Source: Imperialibacter roseus | GTDB lineage: Bacteria; Bacteroidota; Bacteroidia; Cytophagales; Cyclobacteriaceae | Direction: 5' to 3' | Length of the DNA stretch: 64,000 nucleotides | Assembly (NCBI RefSeq): GCF_032999765.1 | Contig: NZ_CP136051.1 | Span: 4,978,501-5,042,500 of the forward strand | Shown: positions 54,623-62,138 of the stretch, piece by piece | How positions within the stretch are numbered: position 1 is the stretch's first letter | Layout of the letters: the number at the start of each line of letters is the position of its first letter | Notes under the pieces: model-generated | Database searches by the model: none | Seen by the model: the letters and a program-made list of their open reading frames with translations, nothing else | Told to the model about the DNA's origin: nothing | Translations under genes and position numbers: made by a program

Positions 54623-55438
54623 CTATTCCATCTTTTCAAGCCCATTTCGACAAACAAACTGCTTTTGCTGTTGCTTTATTTTCATCAGTCCTTCATTTTC
54701 CGACTGATCCGTCCAATTCTCCTTGTGATACAAATGATACTGCACGGCCAGGTTTCGCAACGAATACAATTTGAACCCAATTCCCAAAAACCGCCATGTC
54801 AAATCAATATCCTCACCAATGGCAGGCAAAATATAGTCTTCGTCAAAACCGTTGATTCTCTCTATCGCTTCTTTAAAAAAAGACATGTTGCACCCCTTAA
54901 GTTGGTGCATCTTTCGAATTTTCGGCACGAAACCCAACAGGCCATCCGGGTTGATATAATAAGCCTCCTCGGTAAACTTTGCTCCATCCTTTTTCGCCTT
55001 CGAAAGTTCGCCCTGCACTTGCTTTTCGAAGCCAGGCAGATGAGCGGTGTTCTGACGCAGAATAGCAGAATACCCGGGCCCCAACTTCACCCGTTTACCG
55101 GCAAGGATCCTTTCTTTCGATGCATACCTGTGGTGATTCTCAATAAACTTATGGTGGAGCACACAGTCGCCGTCAATAAATATCAAGTAGTCAGATTTGG
55201 CCTTCCTAACTGCATTATTCAACGCTTGGTTTTTTCTCCATCCAACATCTGGCTGCGTCAAATGCTGATAGTCATTTTTGAAAGGATAGCTGGCGACAAA
55301 TTCACTCATCTCCGGGCTCTCTCCATCCTCAGAAACAATTATTTCAAAACCCTGATCAGTTTGAAAAGAAAGACCATCGAGCACCACTTTTAGGTCCGCA
55401 GTATTTTTATATACCGAAATAATCAAGGACGATTTCAT
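54623..55438 (-). CDS. Glycosyltransferase family 2 protein
   Basis: 271 residues. SLIISVYKNTADLKVVLDGL at 4-23, VSEDGE, GWRKNQALNNAVRKAKSDYL and the metal motif FIDGDC (Asp89-Gly-Asp91), then GCNMSFFKEAIERINGFDE, describe a GT2 enzyme of the same subgroup as the gene at 57323-58141 but clearly diverged. The ATG overlaps the stop of the decayed GT2 upstream (ATGA), so before decay the two were coupled. All motifs are intact. Confidence 0.9.
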   Translation of the reverse strand: MKSSLIISVYKNTADLKVVLDGLSFQTDQGFEIIVSEDGESPEMSEFVASYPFKNDYQHLTQPDVGWRKNQALNNAVRKAKSDYLIFIDGDCVLHHKFIENHHRYASKERILAGKRVKLGPGYSAILRQNTAHLPGFEKQVQGELSKAKKDGAKFTEEAYYINPDGLLGFVPKIRKMHQLKGCNMSFFKEAIERINGFDEDYILPAIGEDIDLTWRFLGIGFKLYSLRNLAVQYHLYHKENWTDQSENEGLMKIKQQQKQFVCRNGLEKME

Positions 55439-56008
55439 GTCAACTGGTCGTTTTTTTCTATTTCAAACTCAGCCCACCTCTTGCCAAAGTCTCTGGTATT
55501 CTTTCGTATGGCTATGTTTTTCAACACCGACTCCTGGGTTCTGTAGCCTCTTTTATGATCGAGGTGGACAACAATCGCACGGAACCTTGTCTGAATGCCA
55601 CTTATCCCCATGTTCACAAGGCTTCCTCCAAGTTCCGGGCCCTGACCACCGTACTGCGTCCTTTTGTCAAATCCATCGGCTTCCAAATTATTATTCTTCC
55701 AGCCCGACGAATTATAACCATTCCACATAGATTTAGTCATTGTTAGCCCGTTTAGCTGGTATCGAAAAACTCCCTTTGCCGATAGCTTCAGCGTTTTGAT
55801 GCTTCCCTTCAGGCCATGCACCTTATGCCAATATCCTTTGAAACATTTCTGAATCAAAATAGCCTTGTTGAGGATTCTTGACTTCTGAAAGCCATCGCCT
55901 GCAATGACTATTTCGAAGTCTTTCGTCGTTTGCACCCTAAAACCCAATGGTACTTTTTTTAAGCCAGGAAGTTGAGTAGTATGTGCTGAAGATGACTGAG
56001 GCCTTCAT
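55435..56008 (-). pseudogene. Decayed duplicate of the GT2 gene at 57323-58141
   Basis: The product matches the intact GT2 over its whole length but carries three lesions. There is a +1 frameshift near 55950 after the conserved start MKASVIFSTY. A 29-codon in-frame deletion falls between two CCATCGTC repeats of the parent (57939 and 58026). A second in-frame deletion of about 55 codons removes the metal-binding FTDGDC region. The remaining C-terminal block (LKGSIKTLKLSAKGVFRY and DHKRGYRTQESVLKN) is well conserved. The start codon position at 56008 corresponds to the parental ATG 58141. It cannot encode an active transferase. Confidence 0.9.
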
Positions 56009-56066
56009 GCTTTCCCTTTTGTTAGCAAAATGTAACAAAGGCCTCAAATTTACCAACCTCGCACTA

Positions 56067-56127
56067 CTAACTCCTTACATTACCCGGACTTTCCCCAAAA
56101 TATTTCCTGAAGGCGGTAGAAAAAGAG
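56067..56127 (-). pseudogene. Remnant of an AraC-type regulator 3' end
   Basis: The minus strand reads FSTAFRKYFGESPGNVRS followed by TAG, which matches the last 18 residues of the AraC protein at 58200 (FSTAFKKYFGESPGKLRS). The stop codon and the spacer of about 60 bases to the GT2 start are also conserved. Similarity fades just before the GT4 gene end at 56139. It shows that the araC 3' end was part of the duplicated segment. Confidence 0.85.
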
Positions 56128-56138
56128 TAGACGTAAAC

Positions 56139-57266
56139 TTAATTGGATTTTCCTGCCACAGTCTGCAGGAGATGAAAAAGCTTATCAGCCTGAGTATGAA
56201 TATTGTACTCCCGTTCTATCCGCAGACGGGCTTTTCTCCCCATCTCAACTGCCAGCCCTGAGTCTTGTGCGAGCCGCAACATTTGTCTGGCCATTCCCTC
56301 AATATCGTGCTCTGCCACCAGATAGCCTGTCTCCCCTTCAATCACTGCGTCCTTAATCCCCCCATGCAAAGTGCTAACCACCGGTAGTCCACACGCTCCG
56401 GCTTCAAGAATACTGTTTGGTGTACCTTCCATGTCTCCATCTCGGGATCGGACGGAATGTTGGACAAATACTGTTGCTCTGTTCATGAAATCGATGATTT
56501 CGGCGTGAGGCAAGGCACCGGCAAATTCTACTGATTGCTGAATGCCGAGCTCATTAACCAGCTGAACGCATTGGTCAAATTCTCCCGATTTGTCCCCCAC
56601 CATTATCAATCGACACGCTGGCACTGACCTAAGTACGATGGCAAAGGCTTTGATAGTGGACTGGGGGGATTTTTTTTCAACAAACCTCCCAACAGTTAAG
56701 AATATCGGCTGATCAGTTTTGGGCTTGTCCGATGGTCGGAAAATGGACAAATCAACGCCATAGGGTATGATGTGAATTTTATCAGCACTGGCCCCCACCT
56801 GTATCAACTTGTTCTTCATCTCGCTGGAGACAGCGACAATAGCGGCGGCATATTTGAATAGCTCCTGATATCCATGGATATAGCGCTTGAATACATTGCT
56901 TTTTGAAGCATCTCTCCCGTGAAAGTGGGCGACCAAAGGAACGTTTGCCTGATTGCAAATTGGAACAAAGTATGAAGCCGTTGTTCCAAAATTGACCAGC
57001 AGCACTTCAACTTTATTATTTTTGAGAAATCTCAAAATACCGTAGTTCCCAAAGTAATTGTTTTGACGCCCCGTTATCCATTTGTAGATCTGATGAATGA
57101 GCCAAACTGGATACGGAGACAGCAGCTTTCCGTCGTCGGAACGCTGCGGAAGTCTGCCCGAATAAATAGGAAATACTTCAGCTCGCTCTGACAGTCCCTT
57201 GATCTGATTTCTAATGAATGTCTGGGTTAAGACATCCTTATGAGAGCGAGCGATACAAATTCTCAT
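56139..57266 (-). CDS. Glycosyltransferase family 4 protein
   Basis: 375 residues. The N-terminal half has TQTFIRNQIKGLSERAEVFP and VPLVAHFHGRDAS; the C-terminal half has FLTVGRFVEKKSP, GALPHAEIIDFMNRATVFVQHS and EGTPNSILEAGACGLPVVST, a complete GT4 donor site. It lies between the two copies of the duplicated araC-GT2 module, so it was present at or inserted during duplication. It resembles exopolysaccharide GT4 enzymes. The ATG at 57266 is the only sensible start. Confidence 0.9.
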   Translation of the reverse strand: MRICIARSHKDVLTQTFIRNQIKGLSERAEVFPIYSGRLPQRSDDGKLLSPYPVWLIHQIYKWITGRQNNYFGNYGILRFLKNNKVEVLLVNFGTTASYFVPICNQANVPLVAHFHGRDASKSNVFKRYIHGYQELFKYAAAIVAVSSEMKNKLIQVGASADKIHIIPYGVDLSIFRPSDKPKTDQPIFLTVGRFVEKKSPQSTIKAFAIVLRSVPACRLIMVGDKSGEFDQCVQLVNELGIQQSVEFAGALPHAEIIDFMNRATVFVQHSVRSRDGDMEGTPNSILEAGACGLPVVSTLHGGIKDAVIEGETGYLVAEHDIEGMARQMLRLAQDSGLAVEMGRKARLRIEREYNIHTQADKLFHLLQTVAGKSN

Positions 57267-57322
57267 TTTCTATATTGAAGTGGAGGGTTTCGGTTTACTA
57301 GCTATCAATTTAACAGGTTTTG

Positions 57323-58141
57323 TCAAACATTTTCTCTGACAATCCCAAACTCAGTCCTCTTCTTACCAGAGTCCCTGGTATTCTTTCGTATGGCTCTGTT
57401 CTTCAACACCGACTCCTGGGTTCTATAGCCTCTTTTATGATCGAGGTGGACAACAATCGCACTGTACCTTATCTGAACACCATTTATCCCCATGTTTACA
57501 AGCCTTTCTCCAAGCTCCCGATCCTGGCCGCCATACTGCATCCTTTCGTCAAATCCATTGGCTTCCAGAATGTCATTCTTCCAGCCAGACGAATTATGAC
57601 CATTCCAGGTAGGTTTGGTTCTTGTCAACCCGTTTAGCAGGTATCGAAAAACTCCCTTTGCCGATAGCTTCAGCGTTTTGATGCTTCCCTTCAGGCCATG
57701 CGCCTTAAGCCAACGTACTTTAAAGCACCTTTGAGTCAAAATATCTTCCTTCGCAATCGTTATGCTCGTTTGCATAGGAAGCAAAAAATAACCCCCACTC
57801 AAAAAATGACCTTGCTTTCTGCTTTTTAAATGGATCTCAACAAAATCTTTTCTGGGAATGCAATCACCATCGGTGAAAATCAGATAGTCGGCTTCGGAGG
57901 CCACAATGGCCTTGTTGAGAATCCGTGACTTCTGAAAGCCATCGTCCGCCTGCCATATATGTTTGACGGGCACTCCCATTTCCGGGCGAAGCCTTTCAAT
58001 CAACTCTTTGGTTTCCTGCCCCGAACCATCGTCGGCAATCACTATTTCGAAGTCTTTCGTCGTTTGTACGCTAAACCCCCATAGCACTTTTTCAAGCCAG
58101 GCGGGTGAGTTGTATGTACTGAAGATGACAGAAGCCTTCAT
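57323..58141 (-). CDS. Glycosyltransferase family 2 protein, intact parent copy
   Basis: 272 residues from ATG 58141 (MKASVIFSTYNSPAWL); an upstream ATG at 58189 would add 16 residues that lie in the conserved spacer. IADDGSGQET, GFQKSRILNKAI, the metal motif FTDGDC (Asp91-Gly-Asp93) and GWKNDILEANGFDERMQYGG are the GT2 blocks. The enzyme is of the inverting type acting on lipid-linked glycan. It lies directly downstream of the AraC gene on the same strand and is probably co-transcribed with it. Confidence 0.9.
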   Translation of the reverse strand: MKASVIFSTYNSPAWLEKVLWGFSVQTTKDFEIVIADDGSGQETKELIERLRPEMGVPVKHIWQADDGFQKSRILNKAIVASEADYLIFTDGDCIPRKDFVEIHLKSRKQGHFLSGGYFLLPMQTSITIAKEDILTQRCFKVRWLKAHGLKGSIKTLKLSAKGVFRYLLNGLTRTKPTWNGHNSSGWKNDILEANGFDERMQYGGQDRELGERLVNMGINGVQIRYSAIVVHLDHKRGYRTQESVLKNRAIRKNTRDSGKKRTEFGIVRENV

Positions 58142-58199
58142 GCTTTCACTTTTGATGACAAAATGTAACAAAGGCCTCAAATTTACCAACCTCCCACTA

Positions 58200-59171
58200 C
58201 TAACTCCTCAATTTACCCGGACTTTCGCCAAAATATTTCTTGAAGGCAGTGGAGAAGTGGTTGGCATTCCGGTAACCGAGTTTATCAGCCACAAGACTTA
58301 CTGTGAAACTTTTTTGTGAAAGCAATTGCCTGGCAAACTCCATGCGAAGCTCCTGGATATAGCCAAAAACAGTTCTCCCGAAGTGAGCCTTGAACCCACT
58401 TTTTAGTTTACATTCATTAATCCCAAACTCCTTACCAATGGCTTTCAAGCTTAAATCGTCCTGGAAGTGCACTTGAAGATACTCTTGTATAGCATGCATC
58501 AATTCAACATCTTTGACCAAAGGCTGTTGAAAGCCAGATGTTTCGTACTCTCTTTGCCAAACCTCAATTTGCAAAGCCAGCAACTCATAGACCTTCGACT
58601 CAATAAACAAGCGCCTTGCCGCTCCCTTTAGCGGGCAAAATTTGATCGACTCAATAATTGATTTTACTTGTACGGTAAGAGGCAGGTTTGTTCTAAAACC
58701 AGGAATCCCATTTTCCTTCAAAATACATTCAGCAAAACGATCGTAAAGCGGATCATCCTGCCCGATCAGAGAAAGCAACTTTTCCGCCTCAATGGTCATA
58801 TGAAAAATGTTATATGAGCTCCCACTGTTAAAATAATGCGCCTTTGCTGGATCCGGATCGAAAAAGAAGTTATAGTACCCTTTCCCCAGGTCATAGCGTT
58901 GTCCGCAGTGCCTGGAGGCTACATTTCCTTCAAAATTAAAGCAAAAGCTAAAGCTGCGCCGGGGCTCTTCGTAAGAGATTTCCAGTGCACTGGAAAATTC
59001 AGCCAACAAAAACGAAGTTTGGATTCCGTCGAAAAAATGGTTGGTGCAGATGTGGCTGCCAAAATCTGCCTGGAGGTTAAACTCGATGTCAAGGGCAGGT
59101 TGATTCGACAACAAACCGGTGGCTGGAAACACGTCAGAATAATCGAGCCTTAAAAAGTTATTGGATGACAT
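58200..59171 (-). CDS. AraC family transcriptional regulator
   Basis: 323 residues. The N-terminal 215 residues form a ligand or cupin-like domain without a clear signature. The C-terminal pair of helix-turn-helix motifs is plain: DDLSLKAIGKEFGINECKLK for the first and SLVADKLGYRNANHFSTAFK for the second, ending FGESPGKLRS. Such one-component regulators activate nearby genes. It precedes a GT2 on the same strand and is divergent from a cytochrome c gene; either could be its target. The 3' end is the parent of the remnant at 56067-56127. Confidence 0.92.
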   Translation of the reverse strand: MSSNNFLRLDYSDVFPATGLLSNQPALDIEFNLQADFGSHICTNHFFDGIQTSFLLAEFSSALEISYEEPRRSFSFCFNFEGNVASRHCGQRYDLGKGYYNFFFDPDPAKAHYFNSGSSYNIFHMTIEAEKLLSLIGQDDPLYDRFAECILKENGIPGFRTNLPLTVQVKSIIESIKFCPLKGAARRLFIESKVYELLALQIEVWQREYETSGFQQPLVKDVELMHAIQEYLQVHFQDDLSLKAIGKEFGINECKLKSGFKAHFGRTVFGYIQELRMEFARQLLSQKSFTVSLVADKLGYRNANHFSTAFKKYFGESPGKLRS

Positions 59172-59263
59172 AAAAAATTACTTTCTGCGTAGGAAACCCT
59201 CCGTTTTACGTAGCACCATGCCAAAGGTTTGCCCGTTAACCGCCTAGTCACAACAAATTTTTT

Positions 59264-60139
59264 ATGCTAAAGAAAACATTCAAATGGGTCGGCATTGTTC
59301 TGGCCTGCATTTTTTCGCTGTTGATTGTCGCTTACGCTTATATCTATCTGAGCACTGAGGCGAGGTTCAATAAAAAGTATTCGTTCCGGGAAGATCCTGT
59401 AACATTGTCTACAGACACCGCTGTACTTACCAGAGGAGCCCACCTGGTGGCGATCAAAGCATGCGACGATTGCCATGGGCCCGATTTGGCTGGCAAGGTG
59501 TTCATTGATGATCCATTACTTGGGAGAATCGTTTCCTCGAACCTCACATCCGGTAAAGGCGGTCGCCCGTCGGACTACGGCGTAGTTGATTGGCTCAAAG
59601 CGCTTAGGCACGCAGTAAACAAGGAGGGCAAACCTTTATTGTTTATGCCATCGCACGAAATTGTTCAGCTTAGCAAAGCGGACATAGTCGCTATTTTGTC
59701 ATACCTCCAGACAATTCCACCTGTAGATAGCGACCTGCCGACACACGACATCCGCTTTCTTGGAAGAATACTCACCCATTTTGATAAGGTCCCGTTGCTG
59801 CCCGTCGACATGATCGATCATAACATGGGCTGGCCTAAAGAGGTAGAAGAAAATGTATCAGCTGCTTTTGGTAAGTATCTGGTAGCTGTATGCACCGGAT
59901 GCCACAGAGAGAACCTCAAGGGCGGAGGACCGATCGCTCCCGGATTGCCCCCGGTTGCTGATATCACTGCCACAGGTAGGGTTGGTCAAATGACAGAGGA
60001 GCAGTTCATGAATACTTTGAGAACCGGAGTTACGCCGGAAGGAAGAAGCCTGAATCCAAAAGAAATGCCCTGGCCCACTACCTCAAAGTATACCGATACT
60101 GAACTCAAGGCCATTTATGCTTATCTAAAATCAATATAG
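59264..60139 (+). CDS. Membrane-anchored di-heme cytochrome c
   Basis: 291 residues. A hydrophobic anchor lies at about 7-29. Two CXXCH heme sites are present, Cys67/Cys70/His71 (CDDCHGPDL) and Cys210/Cys213/His214 (CTGCHREN), each followed by a methionine-containing segment (LLFMPSHE and KEMPWPT). Domain length and the repeat of the TGxGGRPSDYG-like stretch fit two tandem class I cytochrome c domains in the periplasm. It may be an electron-transfer subunit for a dehydrogenase, but no enzyme gene is adjacent. It is divergent from the AraC gene. Confidence 0.9.
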   Translation: MLKKTFKWVGIVLACIFSLLIVAYAYIYLSTEARFNKKYSFREDPVTLSTDTAVLTRGAHLVAIKACDDCHGPDLAGKVFIDDPLLGRIVSSNLTSGKGGRPSDYGVVDWLKALRHAVNKEGKPLLFMPSHEIVQLSKADIVAILSYLQTIPPVDSDLPTHDIRFLGRILTHFDKVPLLPVDMIDHNMGWPKEVEENVSAAFGKYLVAVCTGCHRENLKGGGPIAPGLPPVADITATGRVGQMTEEQFMNTLRTGVTPEGRSLNPKEMPWPTTSKYTDTELKAIYAYLKSI

Positions 60140-60213
60140 GAGAACGTTATTTTTTTGTCTGTCTGTCGGAAATCAATGAGCATCGATGCGTAGTGTGAAC
60201 CGACCATTTTTTT

Positions 60214-60241
60214 GGCCAGGAAACTTCCTGGCCATTTTTTT
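60214..60241 (+). terminator. Intrinsic terminator after the cytochrome c gene
   Basis: GGCCAGGAA (60214-60222), loop AC, TTCCTGGCC (60225-60233), then a run of T from 60235; T-rich sequence also precedes it. It lies 75 bases after the cytochrome stop. Confidence 0.75.
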
Positions 60242-60317
60242 GAACTTTCTTTCATAAAATGCATTATAACACCGTCGGCATTCCTGAAGTCATTAACCTT
60301 CATAAAGAGAAAAGCAT

Positions 60318-60325
60318 TAGTTTTG
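60318..60325 (+). promoter_or_regulatory. Possible -7 promoter box of the M16 peptidase gene
   Basis: TAGTTTTG matches the Bacteroidota -7 consensus TAnnTTTG exactly, 18 bases before the ATG at 60343. No convincing TTTG -33 box is at the expected distance. Confidence 0.35.
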
Positions 60326-60342
60326 CAGGCTGACAAATGTAA

Positions 60343-61593
60343 ATGGCTGAATTCGACCTTATTACTTTACCTAACGGTATTAGATTAATCCACAAGCAGG
60401 TAGCTTCCACAAAAATAGCTCACGTTGGCATCATGCTGGACGTTGGGAGCAGAGATGAGTCGCCCGACCAGCTCGGGATCGCTCACTTCTGGGAGCACAT
60501 GGCTTTTAAGGGCACTAAAAAAAGGAAGTCGTTCCACATCCTTAACAGGCTGGACTCGCTTGGAGGAGAGCTCAATGCCTACACCACCAAAGAAAAAATT
60601 TGCTTTTATGCCAGTGTCCTCGATCTCCATCTGGAAAAGGCACTGGAGCTCCTTACAGATATCACTTTCAACTCCACCTTTCCGGAAAAACAGATCGAAA
60701 AAGAACGAAATGTGATCCTGGAGGAAATGTCGATGTATAAGGACAACCCGGAAGACGCCATCATGGACGATTTTGATGAGGTCGTTTTTGCAAAACATCC
60801 ACTGGGGCATAATATATTGGGCACGCAAGAAACTGTTGGGGGTTTCAGCCAAAGTGATTTCAAAAGGTTTCTAGAGGAAAACCTCGATTCTGAAAGAATG
60901 GTGGTTTCCACGGTAGGCAACTTTTCGTTAAAAAAAATAGAACGGCTGGTGCGAAAACACCTCAACGATTCACCAACCTTCAGCTCTTCTAAGCAGCGAA
61001 AGTTGTTTGGCCCCTATCGCCCATCATCTCTATCAGAAGTGAAGCCCATCACCCAGGCTCAATGTGCCATAGGCCGGCCTGCCTATAAGATAGCGGATGA
61101 ACGGAGGATTCCCTTTTTTATGCTGGCCAATATTCTGGGAGGACCCGGGATGAACTCCCGACTGAATATGTCTCTCCGGGAAAAGTATGGTTATGTGTAT
61201 TCAATTGACGCCAACTATAACCCTTATGTTGACACCGGGTTGTTCTCAGTATTCTTTGGCACTGACCCAAGGCATATTTCCAGAAGCTTCCAGCTAATCA
61301 AGAAAGAATTTGCCATGCTGAGAGAACGAAAGCTTGGAGAGGTGCAGTTTCACAAAGCCAGGGAGCAGCTCATGGGTCAGCTGGCCATGAGCGAAGAGAA
61401 CAATGGCAGCATGATGCTGATGATGGCCAAAAGCCTGCTGGATATGGGCTCTGTTCCCAGTCTGGAAAATGTGTTTCAGGACATTCGAAAGATCACCAGG
61501 GAGCATATTATAGAACTTGCTAATGAAATGCTGGTCGACGATGACATGAGCACACTGGTGTTTGTGCCAGAAAATGGTAAAGTCAACCATTAG
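60343..61593 (+). CDS. M16 family zinc metallopeptidase
   Basis: 416 residues. The inverted zinc motif HFWEH (His48, Glu51, His52) lies in the first subdomain, with the third ligand Glu in EKERNVILEEMSMYKDNPED about 75 residues later. The second half has MNSRLNMSLREKYGYVYSID, the substrate-binding R/Y pair. The length fits the single-unit class of bacterial M16 peptidases (processing-peptidase-like). No signal peptide is visible, so it is probably cytosolic. The upstream gene is separated from it by a terminator and its stop lies close to the convergent OMP gene. Confidence 0.9.
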   Translation: MAEFDLITLPNGIRLIHKQVASTKIAHVGIMLDVGSRDESPDQLGIAHFWEHMAFKGTKKRKSFHILNRLDSLGGELNAYTTKEKICFYASVLDLHLEKALELLTDITFNSTFPEKQIEKERNVILEEMSMYKDNPEDAIMDDFDEVVFAKHPLGHNILGTQETVGGFSQSDFKRFLEENLDSERMVVSTVGNFSLKKIERLVRKHLNDSPTFSSSKQRKLFGPYRPSSLSEVKPITQAQCAIGRPAYKIADERRIPFFMLANILGGPGMNSRLNMSLREKYGYVYSIDANYNPYVDTGLFSVFFGTDPRHISRSFQLIKKEFAMLRERKLGEVQFHKAREQLMGQLAMSEENNGSMMLMMAKSLLDMGSVPSLENVFQDIRKITREHIIELANEMLVDDDMSTLVFVPENGKVNH

Positions 61594-61604
61594 CAACAAC
61601 TATC

Positions 61605-62078
61605 CTACTCTTTGAGAAATTGATACCTCATGCCCCAGCTCACCGCCGGTATCACATAATACCACTCTCCATCAGGTACAATTTTTGGCGAAAATTCCCC
61701 GAGCAGGTAAAAATTAGGTGCATTCTTAAATGGAGCTGTCCTTATGCCTAAAGGAACAGTAACGAATCCAAGCCCGCCTTCGCCGCCTTCCCAGGGGCTG
61801 TAGCCTAGCCCGACCCCCAACGACATGGCAACCTGGTCGTTGTGCATGATGTTAGCATTTCCTATCAGCTGTGGTATTCCCTTATACTCGGCCACCCGTG
61901 CATCCTCAAAAAGTGTGTAGTAGGGCTTGGTGCTTAACCGAAACTCGCCCCAAACCTTCCTCTCGAAATTGGTGCTTACGGCTATCTCTCTCCCGCTGGA
62001 AAAAAAGGCTAGTCCGCCCTGAGCGAAAGCTGAAATAGCATATGAAACAAGGAACAATGTAGCTAGTATAGTTTTCAT
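61605..62078 (-). CDS. Small exported protein of unknown function
   Basis: 157 residues. A signal peptide is clear at residues 1-19 (LATLFLVSYAISAFAQGG). The mature part alternates polar and hydrophobic residues with Gly-rich turns (WGEFRLSTKPYYTLFEDARV and YYVIPAVSWGMRYQF) and looks like a small eight-stranded outer-membrane barrel or a beta-rich periplasmic protein. I do not recognise a family. A perfect 17-bp inverted repeat begins one base before its start codon, which may control translation. The VCBS gene lies upstream on the same strand. Confidence 0.75.
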   Translation of the reverse strand: MKTILATLFLVSYAISAFAQGGLAFFSSGREIAVSTNFERKVWGEFRLSTKPYYTLFEDARVAEYKGIPQLIGNANIMHNDQVAMSLGVGLGYSPWEGGEGGLGFVTVPLGIRTAPFKNAPNFYLLGEFSPKIVPDGEWYYVIPAVSWGMRYQFLKE

Positions 62079-62120
62079 AATAATTGCATTGAATTAGATC
62101 GTCAATTCAATGCAATTATT
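62079..62120 (-). repeat. Perfect 17-bp inverted repeat abutting a start codon
   Basis: AATAATTGCATTGAATT (62079-62095) and its exact complement (62104-62120) are separated by eight bases. The hairpin would lie directly before the ATG at 62078 and 18 bases after the stop of the VCBS gene. No T-run follows, so it is not a standard terminator. Confidence 0.85.
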
Positions 62121-62138
62121 GTGCCCATTGGGCGGTAT

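Noticed and set aside
54665-55393. 242-residue open frame on the plus strand
   Set aside because: Fully antisense to the intact GT2 at 54623-55438 with all GT2 motifs on the other strand.
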